Positions 42,732 through 54,418 are shown, counted from the first letter of the stretch. The stretch is 64,000 nucleotides of DNA from Micromonospora musae (GCF_003626635.1 NZ_RAZT01000001.1:186001-250000); one strand, 5' to 3'. Translations and numbers: made by a program. The notes: a model not told the origin generated them from the letters alone.

Positions 42732-43241
42732 TCAGCCGCGGCGGCGCGGCGAGTCGAAGCGGCCGGCGCGGATCTCCCGCAGGGCCCGCCGCCGGGTGTC
42801 GCCGCTGAGGGTGTCGACGTAGAGCCGGCCGGCGAGGTGGTCGGTCTCGTGTTGCAGGGCGCGGGCGAGGAATCCGCTGCCGGAGATGGTCAGCGGCTCG
42901 CCGTGCTGGTCGAAGCCGTGGGCGGTGGCGTGCAGGGCGCGGCGGGTCGGGAAGTACAGGCCGGGGATGGAGAGGCAGCCCTCGTCGTCGACCTCGGTCT
43001 CCTCGGAGAGTTCGATCGTCGGGTTGACCAGGTGGCCGCGGTGCCCGTCGGCGTCGTAGACGAACACCTGGGCGTCGACGCCGATCTGCGGGGCGGCGAC
43101 ACCGGCGCGTCCGGGTTCGCCGAGCAGGGTGTCCATCAGGTCGCCGACGAGGGCGCGTAGTTCGGCGTCGAAGCTGGTCACCGGCGCGCACGAGGTGCGC
43201 AGCACGGGGTCGCCGATGATCCGGATGGGGCGCATGGTCAT
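42732..43241 (-). CDS. def: Peptide deformylase
   Basis: The metalloenzyme removes the formyl group from the N-terminal methionine of new proteins. All three motifs are present in the 169-residue product: GVAAPQIG, DEGCLSIPG with the cysteine metal ligand, and HETDH with the two histidine ligands and catalytic glutamate. The beginning MRPIRIIGDPVLRTSCAPVTSF is typical. The terminal SPRRRG tail is basic. It lies 10 bases downstream of the TetR gene's stop in the same orientation. Confidence 0.95.
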   Translation of the reverse strand: MTMRPIRIIGDPVLRTSCAPVTSFDAELRALVGDLMDTLLGEPGRAGVAAPQIGVDAQVFVYDADGHRGHLVNPTIELSEETEVDDEGCLSIPGLYFPTRRALHATAHGFDQHGEPLTISGSGFLARALQHETDHLAGRLYVDTLSGDTRRRALREIRAGRFDSPRRRG

Positions 43242-43251
43242 GTCGGCAAGA

Positions 43252-44022
43252 TTATCCGGCGGTGCGGCGGCCGCGGATGAGCACCTCGATGCCGTCGAGG
43301 ATGCGCGCCAGGCCGAACTCGAACGCCCGTACGGGGTCGCCGGCGGCCTGGTACTCCTGGCCGGCGGCCGCGCCGACCCGGGCGGCGAGGGGGAAGCGGT
43401 GGGGGTCCATCGCCTTCTCCAGGTAGGGGGCGTGGGCGTGCCACCACTGTTGTTCGGTCAGGCCGGTGCGTTCGGCGGCCTGGGCCTGTTCGACGGCGCC
43501 GCGGACGGCGCCGTGGACGAACCCGCCGACGAGGGTGAGCACGGCGTCCATCTCGAGGTCGGTGAGGCCGATGCCGTCCACGGCGCGCAGCTCGCGTTCG
43601 TAGCGGGCGATCAGGTTGGGGCCCAGGGGTGGGCGGCTGGTGGCGACCTGCAGCAGCCACGGGTGGCGCAGGTACAGCGCCCAGGTCTGCTGGGCGAGGT
43701 CTTCCAGCCGGTCGCGCCAGGTGTCGCCGGTGGGCTCACCGGTGAGGGTCTCGCCGTAGGCGGTGTCGAGCATCAGGTCGAGCAGTTCGCCCTTGCCGGG
43801 TACGTGCGTGTAGAGCGACATGGTGCCGACGGCGAGGCGTTCGGCGACGCGGCGCATGGACAGCGCGCCGAGCCCTTCGGCGTCGGCCAGGTCGATGGCG
43901 GCGCGGATGATCCGCTCGACGCTCAGGTCGGCGCGGCCCTTGCGGCTGGCGGGTTCGCGGGTTCGCCAGAGCAGGGCGAGGCTGCGCGCGGGGTCACCGG
44001 TGCCGCTGTACTCCGTGGTCAC
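43252..44022 (-). CDS. TetR-family transcriptional regulator
   Basis: The 256-residue protein has an N-terminal helix-turn-helix (VERIIRAAIDLADAEGLGAL, then RVAERLAVGTMSLYTHVPGK) after a basic stretch. A ligand-binding domain of the TetR_C type follows, with WRDRLEDLAQQTWALYLRHPWLLQ. The ligand is unknown. The GTG at 44022 has TAGAGT eight bases upstream, a leaderless layout. It probably represses itself or the divergent aminopeptidase gene. It is followed closely by def. Confidence 0.88.
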   Translation of the reverse strand: MTTEYSGTGDPARSLALLWRTREPASRKGRADLSVERIIRAAIDLADAEGLGALSMRRVAERLAVGTMSLYTHVPGKGELLDLMLDTAYGETLTGEPTGDTWRDRLEDLAQQTWALYLRHPWLLQVATSRPPLGPNLIARYERELRAVDGIGLTDLEMDAVLTLVGGFVHGAVRGAVEQAQAAERTGLTEQQWWHAHAPYLEKAMDPHRFPLAARVGAAAGQEYQAAGDPVRAFEFGLARILDGIEVLIRGRRTAG

Positions 44023-44030
44023 GTCCGGTG

Positions 44031-44036
44031 ACTCTA
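44031..44036 (-). promoter_or_regulatory. -10 box of leaderless TetR gene transcript (TAGAGT)
   Basis: On the minus strand TAGAGT is followed by eight bases and the GTG at 44022. Confidence 0.5.
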
Positions 44037-44163
44037 CCGCCGCCCGGACGTACGCCGTACGGCGCCGGGGTCGGCGGTCTGTGGGGGCGCGGCGGTCGGC
44101 GCGCGACGGCGGCCAGGGTGGCCATGGTGGCCGCCGCAATGACCGGAACGGAGTTCACACCGC

Positions 44164-44194
44164 TAACGTAACGGCGCTGTCGTCTCTGGGGAGG
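44164..44194 (+). promoter_or_regulatory. Promoter and ribosome site of the aminopeptidase gene
   Basis: TAACGT at 44164-44169 is a plausible -10 box, and GGGGAGG at 44188-44194 lies five bases before the ATG at 44200. Confidence 0.45.
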
Positions 44195-44199
44195 GCCGG

Positions 44200-45144
44200 A
44201 TGTATCCACTGGTGGAGCCGTACGCCCACGGCATGCTCGACGTCGGCGACGGCCAGCACCTCTACTGGGAGACCTGCGGCAACCCGCAGGGCGTACCGGC
44301 GGTGGTGCTGCACGGCGGTCCCGGCTCCGGGGCCACGCCCGGCTGGCGGCGCTACTTCGACCCGGCCCGCTACCGGGTGCTCCTGTTCGACCAGCGGGGC
44401 TGCGGACGCAGCCGCCCGGACGCCGCCGACCCGCACGTCGACCTCTCCGTCAACACCACCGCTCACCTGATCGCCGACATCGAACGGCTGCGCGAGCACC
44501 TCGACGTGGACCGGTGGCTGGTGCTCGGCGCGTCGTGGGGCTCCACCCTCGCCCTGGCGTACGCCCAGCGTCACCCGGATCGGGTCAGCGCGATGGTGCT
44601 GTTCAGCGTGGTCACCACCAGCCCCGGTGAGGTCGAGTGGATCACGCGGGAGATGGGCCGGATCTTCCCCGCCGAGTGGGCCCGTTTCCGCGACGGCGTG
44701 CCGGCGGCCGACCGCGACGGTGACCTGGCCGACGCGTACGCCCGGCTGCTGGCCGACCCGGACCCGGCCGTCGGGGAGCGGGCCGCCCGCGACTGGTGCG
44801 CCTGGGACGACACCCATGTGCGCACGGTCCCCGGCGCCGGTCCGGACCCCCGCTTCGAGGATCCCGAGTTCCGGATGCGTTCGGCCCGGCTGGTCACCCA
44901 CTACTGGCGCAACGCCGCGTTTTTGCCCGACGGGCAGCTGCAGCGCGACGCGCACCTGCTGGCCGGGGTGCCCGGGGTGCTGCTGCACGGCCGGCTGGAC
45001 ATCAGCAGCCCGCCGGTCATCGCGTGGCAGCTGGCGCAGGCCTGGCCGGATGCGCGCCTGGAGCTGGTCGAGGCCGCCGGTCACGGCGCCGGACGCGGCA
45101 TCGGCGAGCGGGTCGTCGCCGCGCTGGACGACTTCGCCCGCTGA
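44200..45144 (+). CDS. pip: Prolyl aminopeptidase (proline iminopeptidase)
   Basis: The enzyme removes N-terminal proline from peptides in the cytoplasm. The 314-residue alpha/beta hydrolase has the S33 family motifs: HGGPGSG oxyanion loop, DQRGCGRS and nucleophile elbow GASWGST. The acid appears in HGRLDISSPP and the catalytic histidine in AAGHGAG. The N-terminal YPLVEPYAHGMLDVGDGQHLYWETCG is highly typical of the bacterial enzyme. Confidence 0.92.
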   Translation: MYPLVEPYAHGMLDVGDGQHLYWETCGNPQGVPAVVLHGGPGSGATPGWRRYFDPARYRVLLFDQRGCGRSRPDAADPHVDLSVNTTAHLIADIERLREHLDVDRWLVLGASWGSTLALAYAQRHPDRVSAMVLFSVVTTSPGEVEWITREMGRIFPAEWARFRDGVPAADRDGDLADAYARLLADPDPAVGERAARDWCAWDDTHVRTVPGAGPDPRFEDPEFRMRSARLVTHYWRNAAFLPDGQLQRDAHLLAGVPGVLLHGRLDISSPPVIAWQLAQAWPDARLELVEAAGHGAGRGIGERVVAALDDFAR

Positions 45145-45254
45145 GCAACCCACGCTCGACACCGCGACCGCGCGCGGCGGTCGACGCAGGAGCGGCTCGC
45201 GCTGCTCCGCAAGGCCGACCTGATCGCCCGGGAACGCAGGGAGGGCGTGCCGGG

Positions 45255-46424
45255 TCAGCCGGCGAGGGCGGCGCGCACCGGGAGGCTCTTCGCGGCGGCC
45301 TCGGCGACCTCCGCCTGCGGGTCGCTGTCCCAGGTGATGCCGCCCCCGGCCCACACGTGCAGCCGCTGGCCGTCGGCGGCGGCGGTGCGGATGGTCAGCC
45401 CCAGGTCGATCCGGCCGGGGGCCACCCAGCCGAGCGCGCCCATGCCGGCGCCGCGGCCGACGGGTTCCAGGGCGGCGATCTGTTCCAGGGCGGCGCGTTT
45501 CGGCGCCCCGGTGACCGAGCCGCCGGGGCAGACCGCGCGCAGCAGGTCGGCCAGGCCCAGCCCGTCGGCGACGACCGCGGAGATCGTCGACTCGGCCTGC
45601 CACAGGTCGCACCAGCGGCGTACCGCGAAGAGCTGGTCCACCCGCACGGTGCCGGTGCGGGCGACGCGGGCCAGGTCGTTGCGTTCCAGGTCGACGATCA
45701 TCACGTGTTCGGCGCGTTCCTTCGCGCTGGCCCGCAGCTCCCGCGCGCCGGCGGCGGTGGCCGGGCGGGTGCCCTTGATGGGTCGGGTGACCAGCCGGCC
45801 GTCGGTGAGTTCGATGAGCGTCTCCGGGGAGGCGCAGCCGATCGCCCAGCCCGCGCCGGTCAGCGTGCCGCCGTAGCGGGCGCCGGGTAGCGCGCCGAGC
45901 CGGGTGAGGGCCGGCAGCGGATCGCCGGTGTAGCGGGCGGCGGCGTGCCCGACCACGTTGACCTGGTAGACGTCGCCGCGGCCGATGGCCTGGCGGACCG
46001 CCTCGACGGCTTCGGCGTGCTGCGTCGGGGTCCAGCTCTCCCGCCAGTCGCCGAGCCGCCAGGGTCCGGCGGCCGGCGGCGGTGGTGGTGGCGGTGCGTC
46101 GGTGTGTCCGTACACCACCACGGCGATCTCCGGCAGCGCCGGCGAGGGGGTCGGCGCACCGGCCGGCGCGCCGCCGATCAGCGCGCCCGCCGCGGCCGAG
46201 ACGTAGAGGGCGGCGCCGCAGGGACCGTCCGGGTCGTGGTCGGGGGCGGGGCGGGCCAGGTCGTCCAGCGGCAGGCCGTGCGCGGCGAGGAACTCCTGCA
46301 CGTCGGCGGCGGGGTCACCGCCGTCGCTGGGGCGCCACTGCCAGCGCGCCCGTTCGACCAGGGTACGGCGGCAGCCGGCGGGCGCCGCCGGAACATCGAT
46401 CGCTGCTACTGAAAGCGTGTCCAC
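45255..46424 (-). CDS. pabB: Chorismate-binding enzyme, aminodeoxychorismate synthase component I-like
   Basis: The 389-residue protein has the complete chorismate-binding domain: VYQVNVVGHA, VTRPIKGTRPA, ELRASAKERAEHVMIVDLERNDLARVA, CPGGSVTGAPK and the end GGGITWDSDPQAE. This covers the PabB/TrpE family. The short N-terminal domain and the PIKGTRPA motif (lysine as in PabB, where TrpE has alanine) favour aminodeoxychorismate synthase, i.e. 4-aminobenzoate and folate synthesis. No pabA or pabC lies alongside. It starts with GTG at 46424. Confidence 0.85.
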   Translation of the reverse strand: MDTLSVAAIDVPAAPAGCRRTLVERARWQWRPSDGGDPAADVQEFLAAHGLPLDDLARPAPDHDPDGPCGAALYVSAAAGALIGGAPAGAPTPSPALPEIAVVVYGHTDAPPPPPPPAAGPWRLGDWRESWTPTQHAEAVEAVRQAIGRGDVYQVNVVGHAAARYTGDPLPALTRLGALPGARYGGTLTGAGWAIGCASPETLIELTDGRLVTRPIKGTRPATAAGARELRASAKERAEHVMIVDLERNDLARVARTGTVRVDQLFAVRRWCDLWQAESTISAVVADGLGLADLLRAVCPGGSVTGAPKRAALEQIAALEPVGRGAGMGALGWVAPGRIDLGLTIRTAAADGQRLHVWAGGGITWDSDPQAEVAEAAAKSLPVRAALAG

Positions 46425-46571
46425 GCCGACTGGCCCATTCTTCCTCGTCCGTTCAGCGGATTTCCCGACTCGCCCGCGTGGACCTGCTCGATGCGGACCA
46501 CTTTTGCTTGGTACTGTGCGTCACTGGTCATGTGAACCATGACACAGTGCCCCCACAGTCCGGAGAACCCG

Positions 46572-46772
46572 ATGTGCCAGCACCAACCCACCTGCCCCTC
46601 CGCCGACGCCGTTGATCGGGAAGCCGCCCGGGTCCTCGCCTGCTTCCATGAGCAGGGCTGGAGCCTGCTCTGCAACGGCGTGATCGTCTTCGAGGACACC
46701 GGCGAACTGCTCCCCGACGGCAGCTGCATCGCCCCGCACCGCGGCCCCGCCCGACACGCCCTCGTCGCCTGA
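46572..46772 (+). CDS. DUF5999 family small protein
   Basis: The 66-residue protein begins MCQHQPTCPSADAVDREAAR and contains EQGWSLLCNGVIVFEDTGELL. This is the pattern of DUF5999, found across actinomycetes; its function is unknown. Four cysteines and a histidine (CQHQPTC, ACFHEQ, LLC) could bind metal. GGAGAA lies seven bases before the ATG at 46572, which supports it over an in-frame ATG at 46539. TACTGT at about 46512 may be the -10 box. Confidence 0.82.
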   Translation: MCQHQPTCPSADAVDREAARVLACFHEQGWSLLCNGVIVFEDTGELLPDGSCIAPHRGPARHALVA

Positions 46773-46848
46773 GCGACCACACAGCGTCACCGCACGTCCG
46801 TCGACCAGGCTAGCCCCGATCCGGGGCCGCCGCGGCCGGGTCGACGAC

Positions 46849-46878
46849 GCCGGGGCGGTGCGATCCGACCGCCCCGGC
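46849..46878. terminator. Bidirectional terminator hairpin
   Basis: GCCGGGGCGGT (46849-46859) pairs perfectly with ACCGCCCCGGC (46868-46878) around eight bases, between the convergent DUF5999 and gcvP genes. Confidence 0.7.
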
Positions 46879-46887
46879 TCGCCGCGA

Positions 46888-49707
<2,820 letters not shown>

Positions 49708-49787
49708 GGGCTGCGCTCCCGGGGGGCGAGGTCGAACAGGTCGGCCTCCCCCTCTGTCGCGCCCCGTGCAGCGCTCCACAGTGCCTG

Positions 49788-49877
49788 CCCACGAGGTCCT
49801 TTTGCCTGAGAGGTTCCGGGGAGGATTTGCCCCTTCGGCGCCGCCCGGGTACAGCTGGGCGGTCTCTCCCCCGTGGG
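49788..49877 (-). promoter_or_regulatory. Glycine riboswitch upstream of gcvP
   Basis: On the minus strand the leader has the aptamer marks GGGGGAGAGACC, CGCCGAAGGGGCAA and CTCTCAGGCAAAAGGACC. The P1 ends are CCCACG (49872-49877 read on the minus strand) and CGTGGG (49788-49793). Only one aptamer is seen, about 80 bases before the gcvP start. It should raise gcvP expression when glycine is plentiful. Confidence 0.93.
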
Positions 49878-49988
49878 TGTTACCGGCATGGTCAACGCTA
49901 CCAGCGCTCGGGTTTCCGCCAGATTTCGTACCCCGGCCACGTGATCTTGCGCGCGGGTCCGGCCGGTGCCGTCCCGCGCGGGCGGGCC

Positions 49989-50846
49989 TCAGCCGGCGGC
50001 CACCGGCGTGACCGGCGTCACCGCCGCCGCGTCGACCGCCCGATCGGCCAGCGCGGGCAGCACGCGACCCAACGCCGCGTCCACGGTCAACGACGCGTAC
50101 GCGTCCCCGCGGGTGGCCCCCTGGTTGACGATCACCACGGGGATGCCGAGCTTCGCCGCCCGCAGCACGAACCGCCGCCCCGACATCACCGTCAGCGACG
50201 AACCCAGCACCAGCAGCAGCCGGGCCCGCTCCACCAGGGCGAAGCAGCTCGCCACCCGCGGCGCCGGCACCGTCTCCCCGAAGAACACCACGTCCGGCTT
50301 CAACGTCCCCCCGCCGCAGACCGTGCAGTCCACCACGTGGAACCCGGCCTCCTGCGCGTCGTCGAGCTCCACGTCACCGTCGGGGTTCACCGCCGCGACC
50401 CGCGCCGCGAAATCCGGATTCGCCTCCCGCAGCCGCCGGTCCAGCTCCTCCCGGGAGACCCGGTTGCCGCAGTCCAGGCAGACCACCACGTCCAGACGAC
50501 CGTGCAGCTCTACCACCTCGCGGCTGCCCGCCGCCGTGTGCAACCCGTCCACGTTCTGAGTGATCACCGCGTCGACCAGGCCGCCGTGCTGCAACCGGGC
50601 CACCGCCCGATGCCCGTCGTTCGGCCACGCGCGGGCCATCAGCCGCCACCCCACGTGGCTGCGCGCCCAGTAGCGGCGCCGCGCCAGCGGATCCCCCGTG
50701 AACGTCTGATACGTCATCGGGGTGTGCCGGCGCGCCGCCCCGCTGGGCCCCCGGTAGTCCGGGATCCCCGACTCGGTCGACAGCCCCGCCCCACTCAACA
50801 CCACGACACCGCCGCCGCTGACCCGCTCGACCAGCGCGTCGATCAT
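49989..50846 (-). CDS. Sir2-family NAD-dependent protein deacylase
   Basis: The sirtuin removes acyl groups from lysines using NAD. The 285-residue product has [20 protein letters not shown], the TQNVDGLH motif and the catalytic histidine in VELHGRLD. The zinc site is CLDCGN with CTVCGG, and GSSLTVMSG and VIVNQG follow. ATG at 50846 is chosen because GGAGG lies only one base before the GTG at 50855 but ten before the ATG. It is divergent from an NAD(P)-binding protein gene. Confidence 0.93.
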   Translation of the reverse strand: MIDALVERVSGGGVVVLSGAGLSTESGIPDYRGPSGAARRHTPMTYQTFTGDPLARRRYWARSHVGWRLMARAWPNDGHRAVARLQHGGLVDAVITQNVDGLHTAAGSREVVELHGRLDVVVCLDCGNRVSREELDRRLREANPDFAARVAAVNPDGDVELDDAQEAGFHVVDCTVCGGGTLKPDVVFFGETVPAPRVASCFALVERARLLLVLGSSLTVMSGRRFVLRAAKLGIPVVIVNQGATRGDAYASLTVDAALGRVLPALADRAVDAAAVTPVTPVAAG

Positions 50847-50899
50847 CTCCGTCACGCCTCCATGCTGCCTCAGCGTCCACCGCCGCGCCCACCGGCGGC

Positions 50900-50905
50900 T
50901 AGGTT
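50900..50905 (+). promoter_or_regulatory. -10 box upstream of NAD(P)-binding protein gene (TAGGTT)
   Basis: TAGGTT lies seven bases before the ATG at 50913, suggesting a leaderless transcript. GGAAGG in between could also act as a weak ribosome site if transcription starts earlier. Confidence 0.45.
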
Positions 50906-50912
50906 GGAAGGC

Positions 50913-51563
50913 ATGCGCGTCGTCATCGCCGGAGGACACGGGAAGATCGCCCGCCTGCTGGAACGGGAACTCACCGACCGCGGCGACCACACCGCCGGTC
51001 TGATCCGCGACCCCGCCCAGTCCGCCGCGCTGACCGCGGCCGGCGCCCAGCCGATCATCTGCGACCTGGAACACGCGGACGTCACCGAGGTCGCCGCTCA
51101 CCTCGCCGACGCCGACGCGGTGGTGTTCGCCGCCGGCGCCGGGCCGGGCAGCGGCGCCGCCCGCAAGGACACCGTCGACCGGGCCGCCGCCGTCCTGCTC
51201 GCCGACGCCGCGCAGCAGGCCGGCGTCCGCCGCTACCTACTGGTCTCCTCGATGGGCGTGGAAGGTGAGCCGCGGCCCGGCACCGACGCGGTCTTCGCCG
51301 CCTACCTGCGGGCCAAGAAAGCCGCCGAGGACGACCTCACCGCCCGAGACCTGGACTGGACGGTGCTGCGACCCGGCCGACTCACCGACGAGCGGCCCAC
51401 CGGGCGGGTCACCCTGGCGCGGCGGGTGCCCTCCGGCGCGGTCACCCGCGCCGACGTCGCCGGCGTTCTGGTCGCGCTGCTGCACACCCCGGCCACCGCC
51501 GGGACGATCCTGGAACTCGTCGCCGGCGACACCCCGATCGCCGAGGCGGTGACCGCAGGCTGA
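50913..51563 (+). CDS. NAD(P)-binding atypical SDR family protein
   Basis: The 216-residue protein has a Rossmann start MRVVIAGGHGKIARLLEREL and the family segments ADAVVFAAGAGPGSGA, YLLVSSMGVEG and LRAKKAAEDDLTARDLDWTVLRPGRL. It belongs to the atypical SDRs related to NmrA and YwnB. The dinucleotide site is complete but the classical YxxxK pair is replaced by YLRAKK. The role is unknown. Confidence 0.85.
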   Translation: MRVVIAGGHGKIARLLERELTDRGDHTAGLIRDPAQSAALTAAGAQPIICDLEHADVTEVAAHLADADAVVFAAGAGPGSGAARKDTVDRAAAVLLADAAQQAGVRRYLLVSSMGVEGEPRPGTDAVFAAYLRAKKAAEDDLTARDLDWTVLRPGRLTDERPTGRVTLARRVPSGAVTRADVAGVLVALLHTPATAGTILELVAGDTPIAEAVTAG

Positions 51564-51579
51564 CCGGCGACACCGCCGC

Positions 51580-52263
51580 TCAACGCTGGTGGTGGCGCGG
51601 CAACGCGGTCTGCTGCGCCCCGGCCGCCACCGCCTGCCCGACCAGCCGGTCGACAGTACGCGCCAACTGCTCACTGCCGTCGTCGAGGTGCCGCGCCGCC
51701 GCCTGCATGTGCGAGATCATCATCTCGCCGAAGATCCGCAGCGCCTCTCGCGTCGCCACGGAGTCGTCGAAGCTCGGCCCGGCGTTGCTGCGGTACTCGT
51801 TCACGGCCCGCTCCGCCTCCTGCCTCGCCTCCTCCACCGCGGCCTGCATGTAGCTCTCGTACTGGGTACGGGCGTACTCGGCGACCCGACGCGCGTAGTC
51901 GTGCGCCTGCGCGATGATCTGCTCCGCCTCCCGCTGCGCCGCGGAGAGGAGGTTCACCTCCTTCGCCGCCGGCATCGGAGTCGCCGTGTTCTTGCTCGGG
52001 ATCACCCCGTGCCGGTGCAACTCCACCCGGTCGTTGAGCCGCTCGTTCTCCGCACGAAGGGTCGCGAGCTGCGCCGACAACAGGTCGAGCTCGTCGGCGA
52101 CCTGCATCCGGAACCGGTCCACGTCGGTGTTGTCGTAGCCGCGGCGGGTGAACGACGCCGAGGAGAACTCCCAGCGGCGCACCCGGTCGGCAGTCATCCG
52201 CACCTGGACACCGCCGGACACCTGCTGCATCCCGTCGTACCTGCTGATCGGGGTCGCGCTCAC
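51580..52263 (-). CDS. DivIVA-domain coiled-coil protein
   Basis: The 227-residue protein has a DivIVA-like N-terminal segment (RRGYDNTDVDRFRMQVADEL) followed by a coiled coil (LSAQLATLRAENERLNDRVELH). A long helical part rich in A, E, R and Q comes next (AAQREAEQIIAQAHDYARRV and further). Such proteins bind curved membranes at poles and septa and organise growth or division. Its relation to Wag31/DivIVA proper is by domain only. The GTG at 52263 has GAAAGG upstream. Confidence 0.82.
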   Translation of the reverse strand: MSATPISRYDGMQQVSGGVQVRMTADRVRRWEFSSASFTRRGYDNTDVDRFRMQVADELDLLSAQLATLRAENERLNDRVELHRHGVIPSKNTATPMPAAKEVNLLSAAQREAEQIIAQAHDYARRVAEYARTQYESYMQAAVEEARQEAERAVNEYRSNAGPSFDDSVATREALRIFGEMMISHMQAAARHLDDGSEQLARTVDRLVGQAVAAGAQQTALPRHHQR

Positions 52264-52315
52264 CGCACTGACCTTTCGTTAGCGGCCACGGCCGGCACGA
52301 GTCGACTCCTCGCGC

Positions 52316-53491
52316 TCACCGGGCACCTCGGGAGTTGTCAGGCGCGGACGCATCCAGCGCCGTCCGCCACGCCGGCCCGTACCAGTGCATGCCGAGCCCC
52401 TCGTGGTGCAGCTGCCCCGCGTGGTAGCCGGCCCGGCTCAACGTCTGAACGGAGTGACCGACCATCTCGTCGGAACCGCACACGTACACGTGCCGGGACC
52501 GCCAGTCACCGTCGGCCAGCGCCCGATCCGCCGCGTGCACGAACTCGCCAGGCCGCTGCGGGTCCGCACCGACCACGTACGTCACCGTCAACCACGGGAA
52601 CGACGCGGCCAGCTTCTCGATCGCATCCGTGTCGTAGAACTCCAGCCGCGACCGGGCCCCCACGTACAGGTCGACCCGGCGGCCGGAGCCCTCCGCGGCG
52701 ACCTGCTCCACGATCGACTTCACCGGCGCCCAGCCGGTGCCGCCGGCCAGCAGCAGCAGGTCACTGGCCCCGGCCGAGCGCAACGTCAGCTGGTCGCCCA
52801 CCGGCGAGGCCAGGTGCAGCTGGTCACCCACCGCCAACCCGTACACCAGGCGGGACGAGACCACACCGCCGGGCGCGGCCCGCACGTGCAGCTCCAACGT
52901 GCCGTCCTGCCGCGGCGCGTTCGCCGGCGAGTAGTACCGCCACGACCGCACCGCCGGGTGCGACACCCCGATCGACTGCCCGGGCATGAACGGCAGCAGG
53001 TACTGCGGACGCAACGTCAGCACCGCCACGTCGAACGCCCGCCGCTCGTGCGCCACGACCTCGGCCACCCACCACGGCGGGGCCACCGCCTCCGCCGCCT
53101 GCGCGGCGTCGATCATCACCTGCGACACCAGCCCGTACGCGCCCGCCCAGTCCTGGGCCAGCTCGTCGGTCCACTGCTCGCCCAGGAAGTGCTGCAACGT
53201 GGCCAGCAGCGCCTCACCGACGGCCGGGTAGTGCTCGGGGCGCACCGCGAACTTCCGGTGGTCGGCGCCGAGGTCCTGCAGGAACCCGACGAGCCGGTCG
53301 ACCTGGTCGACGTTGGTCACGATGTGCGCCAACGCGGTGACCAGCCGATCCCGCTGACCGGCCATGTTCGTGGGGAACATCTGCCGGGTCTCGGGATGGT
53401 TCAGGAACAACGCCGAGTAGAAGTAGAGCGGCACCTGGTCGCCGTGCGCGGCGACCAGGGACCAGCTCTGCTTGAGCCGTGCGACGTCCAC
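52316..53491 (-). CDS. Flavohaemoprotein (globin plus FAD/NAD reductase)
   Basis: The 391-residue protein has a globin domain (residues 1-135, distal YFYSALF and proximal histidine in RPEHYPAVGEALL). An FAD domain follows with the RYYSPAN motif, then an NAD domain with LLLAGGTGWAPVKS. Such proteins convert nitric oxide to nitrate using NAD(P)H. It starts two bases after the stop of a truncated haemoglobin gene, with which it must be co-transcribed. This suggests a shared role in nitric oxide or oxygen handling. It begins with GTG at 53491. Confidence 0.9.
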   Translation of the reverse strand: MDVARLKQSWSLVAAHGDQVPLYFYSALFLNHPETRQMFPTNMAGQRDRLVTALAHIVTNVDQVDRLVGFLQDLGADHRKFAVRPEHYPAVGEALLATLQHFLGEQWTDELAQDWAGAYGLVSQVMIDAAQAAEAVAPPWWVAEVVAHERRAFDVAVLTLRPQYLLPFMPGQSIGVSHPAVRSWRYYSPANAPRQDGTLELHVRAAPGGVVSSRLVYGLAVGDQLHLASPVGDQLTLRSAGASDLLLLAGGTGWAPVKSIVEQVAAEGSGRRVDLYVGARSRLEFYDTDAIEKLAASFPWLTVTYVVGADPQRPGEFVHAADRALADGDWRSRHVYVCGSDEMVGHSVQTLSRAGYHAGQLHHEGLGMHWYGPAWRTALDASAPDNSRGAR

Positions 53492-53493
53492 GT

Positions 53494-53892
53494 TCAGGCG
53501 CCCGGACGGTTCCCGGTGGCCACCACCTGGTCCTGCACCTCACCGAGCACCGTACGCACGTGCGCCAGCACGTCGGCCGGCACCCCGAGCTGCGTCAGCA
53601 CCTCGGTCAGGTGGGCACCCACCTTCGCGTAGTGCGCGACGGGGATGTTCATCGGCTGGTGCGCCTCGGCCAGGCCGCGGCCGGTGTACTCGTTCGGACC
53701 GCCGAGGACCACGGTCAGCATCAGCGCCAGGTGCCGGCGCTGGCCGGTCATGTCCACGTCGGTGAAGTAGCCGGCGAGCTCCGGGTCGGCGAGGACCCGG
53801 TCGTAGAACAGCTCGACAGCGGCCTTCACCGAGCTGGCACCGCCGATCCGCTGGTAGTGCGAGACGGGGGTGGTCTCTGACGTAACCGTCAC
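53494..53892 (-). CDS. Group I truncated haemoglobin
   Basis: The 132-residue protein has the two-over-two globin signature of group I: YQRIGGASSVKAAVELFYDRV, then FTDVDMTGQRRHLALMLTVVLGG and YTGRGLAEAHQPM with the proximal histidine. Mycobacterial HbN of this kind detoxifies nitric oxide. It is the first gene of a two-gene unit with the flavohaemoprotein. The start is GTG at 53892 and GGAAGGAAAG lies upstream. Confidence 0.9.
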   Translation of the reverse strand: MTVTSETTPVSHYQRIGGASSVKAAVELFYDRVLADPELAGYFTDVDMTGQRRHLALMLTVVLGGPNEYTGRGLAEAHQPMNIPVAHYAKVGAHLTEVLTQLGVPADVLAHVRTVLGEVQDQVVATGNRPGA

Positions 53893-54418
53893 GGTCTTTC
53901 CTTCCGAAGTGGAGGGGTGGCGCGAGGGGCAGGCGGTCCGCCGGCGCGACGGGTGACGCCCGGTGGGGCGACACCCGTATCCGGGCCAACCGCGTCAGGG
54001 ACCATAGCGCGTCAAGCCGTTCCGGTCATGGCCCCCCTATCAAATTCCTGACACTGTCCACCACGGGCAGTGACGAAAACCGCCACCTCATGATCAACCA
54101 GAGGCGACTGTGACAGCACCCTCCGTGACCGACATGCGCCGGCCGTCCACAACAGAACCCGCCGACAAACCCGCCCCCCACAGCCGCTTTACCCCTGCTG
54201 ACCACCGCAGACGGCAGCTGCCCGATCGCCTGACCAGGATCATCCATCCCGCCACAACGGGCTCCACCGCCCGTACGACCAACCCCGCCGAACGGCCGAC
54301 CACCCGACCCCGCCCACACCCATCTATACGCAGAGTCACCATGAAAATTGCAACAACCATCGGCGCGTCGCACACACCCAACGTCACAGACCCCACCCGC
54401 CCAGCCCCGGCGGACACG
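53893..54418. other. Gene-poor stretch upstream of the globin operon
   Basis: No open frame here has protein-like composition; long frames exist on both strands but read as low-complexity. TATGGT on the minus strand (54001-54006) is a likely -10 box for the globin operon. The remaining 400 bases are C-rich on the + strand and show no clear structure, apart from the terminator at 54419-54451. Confidence 0.4.

Noticed and set aside
45160..45254. Possible gene fragment (TQERLALLRKADLIARERREG) between pip and pabB
   Set aside because: The segment reads like a helix but is under 30 residues, has no start, and no family was recognised.
53938..54060. Riboswitch or NsrR site before the globin operon
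   Set aside because: No known aptamer motif or clear NsrR palindrome could be recognised, only a promoter-like TATGGT.
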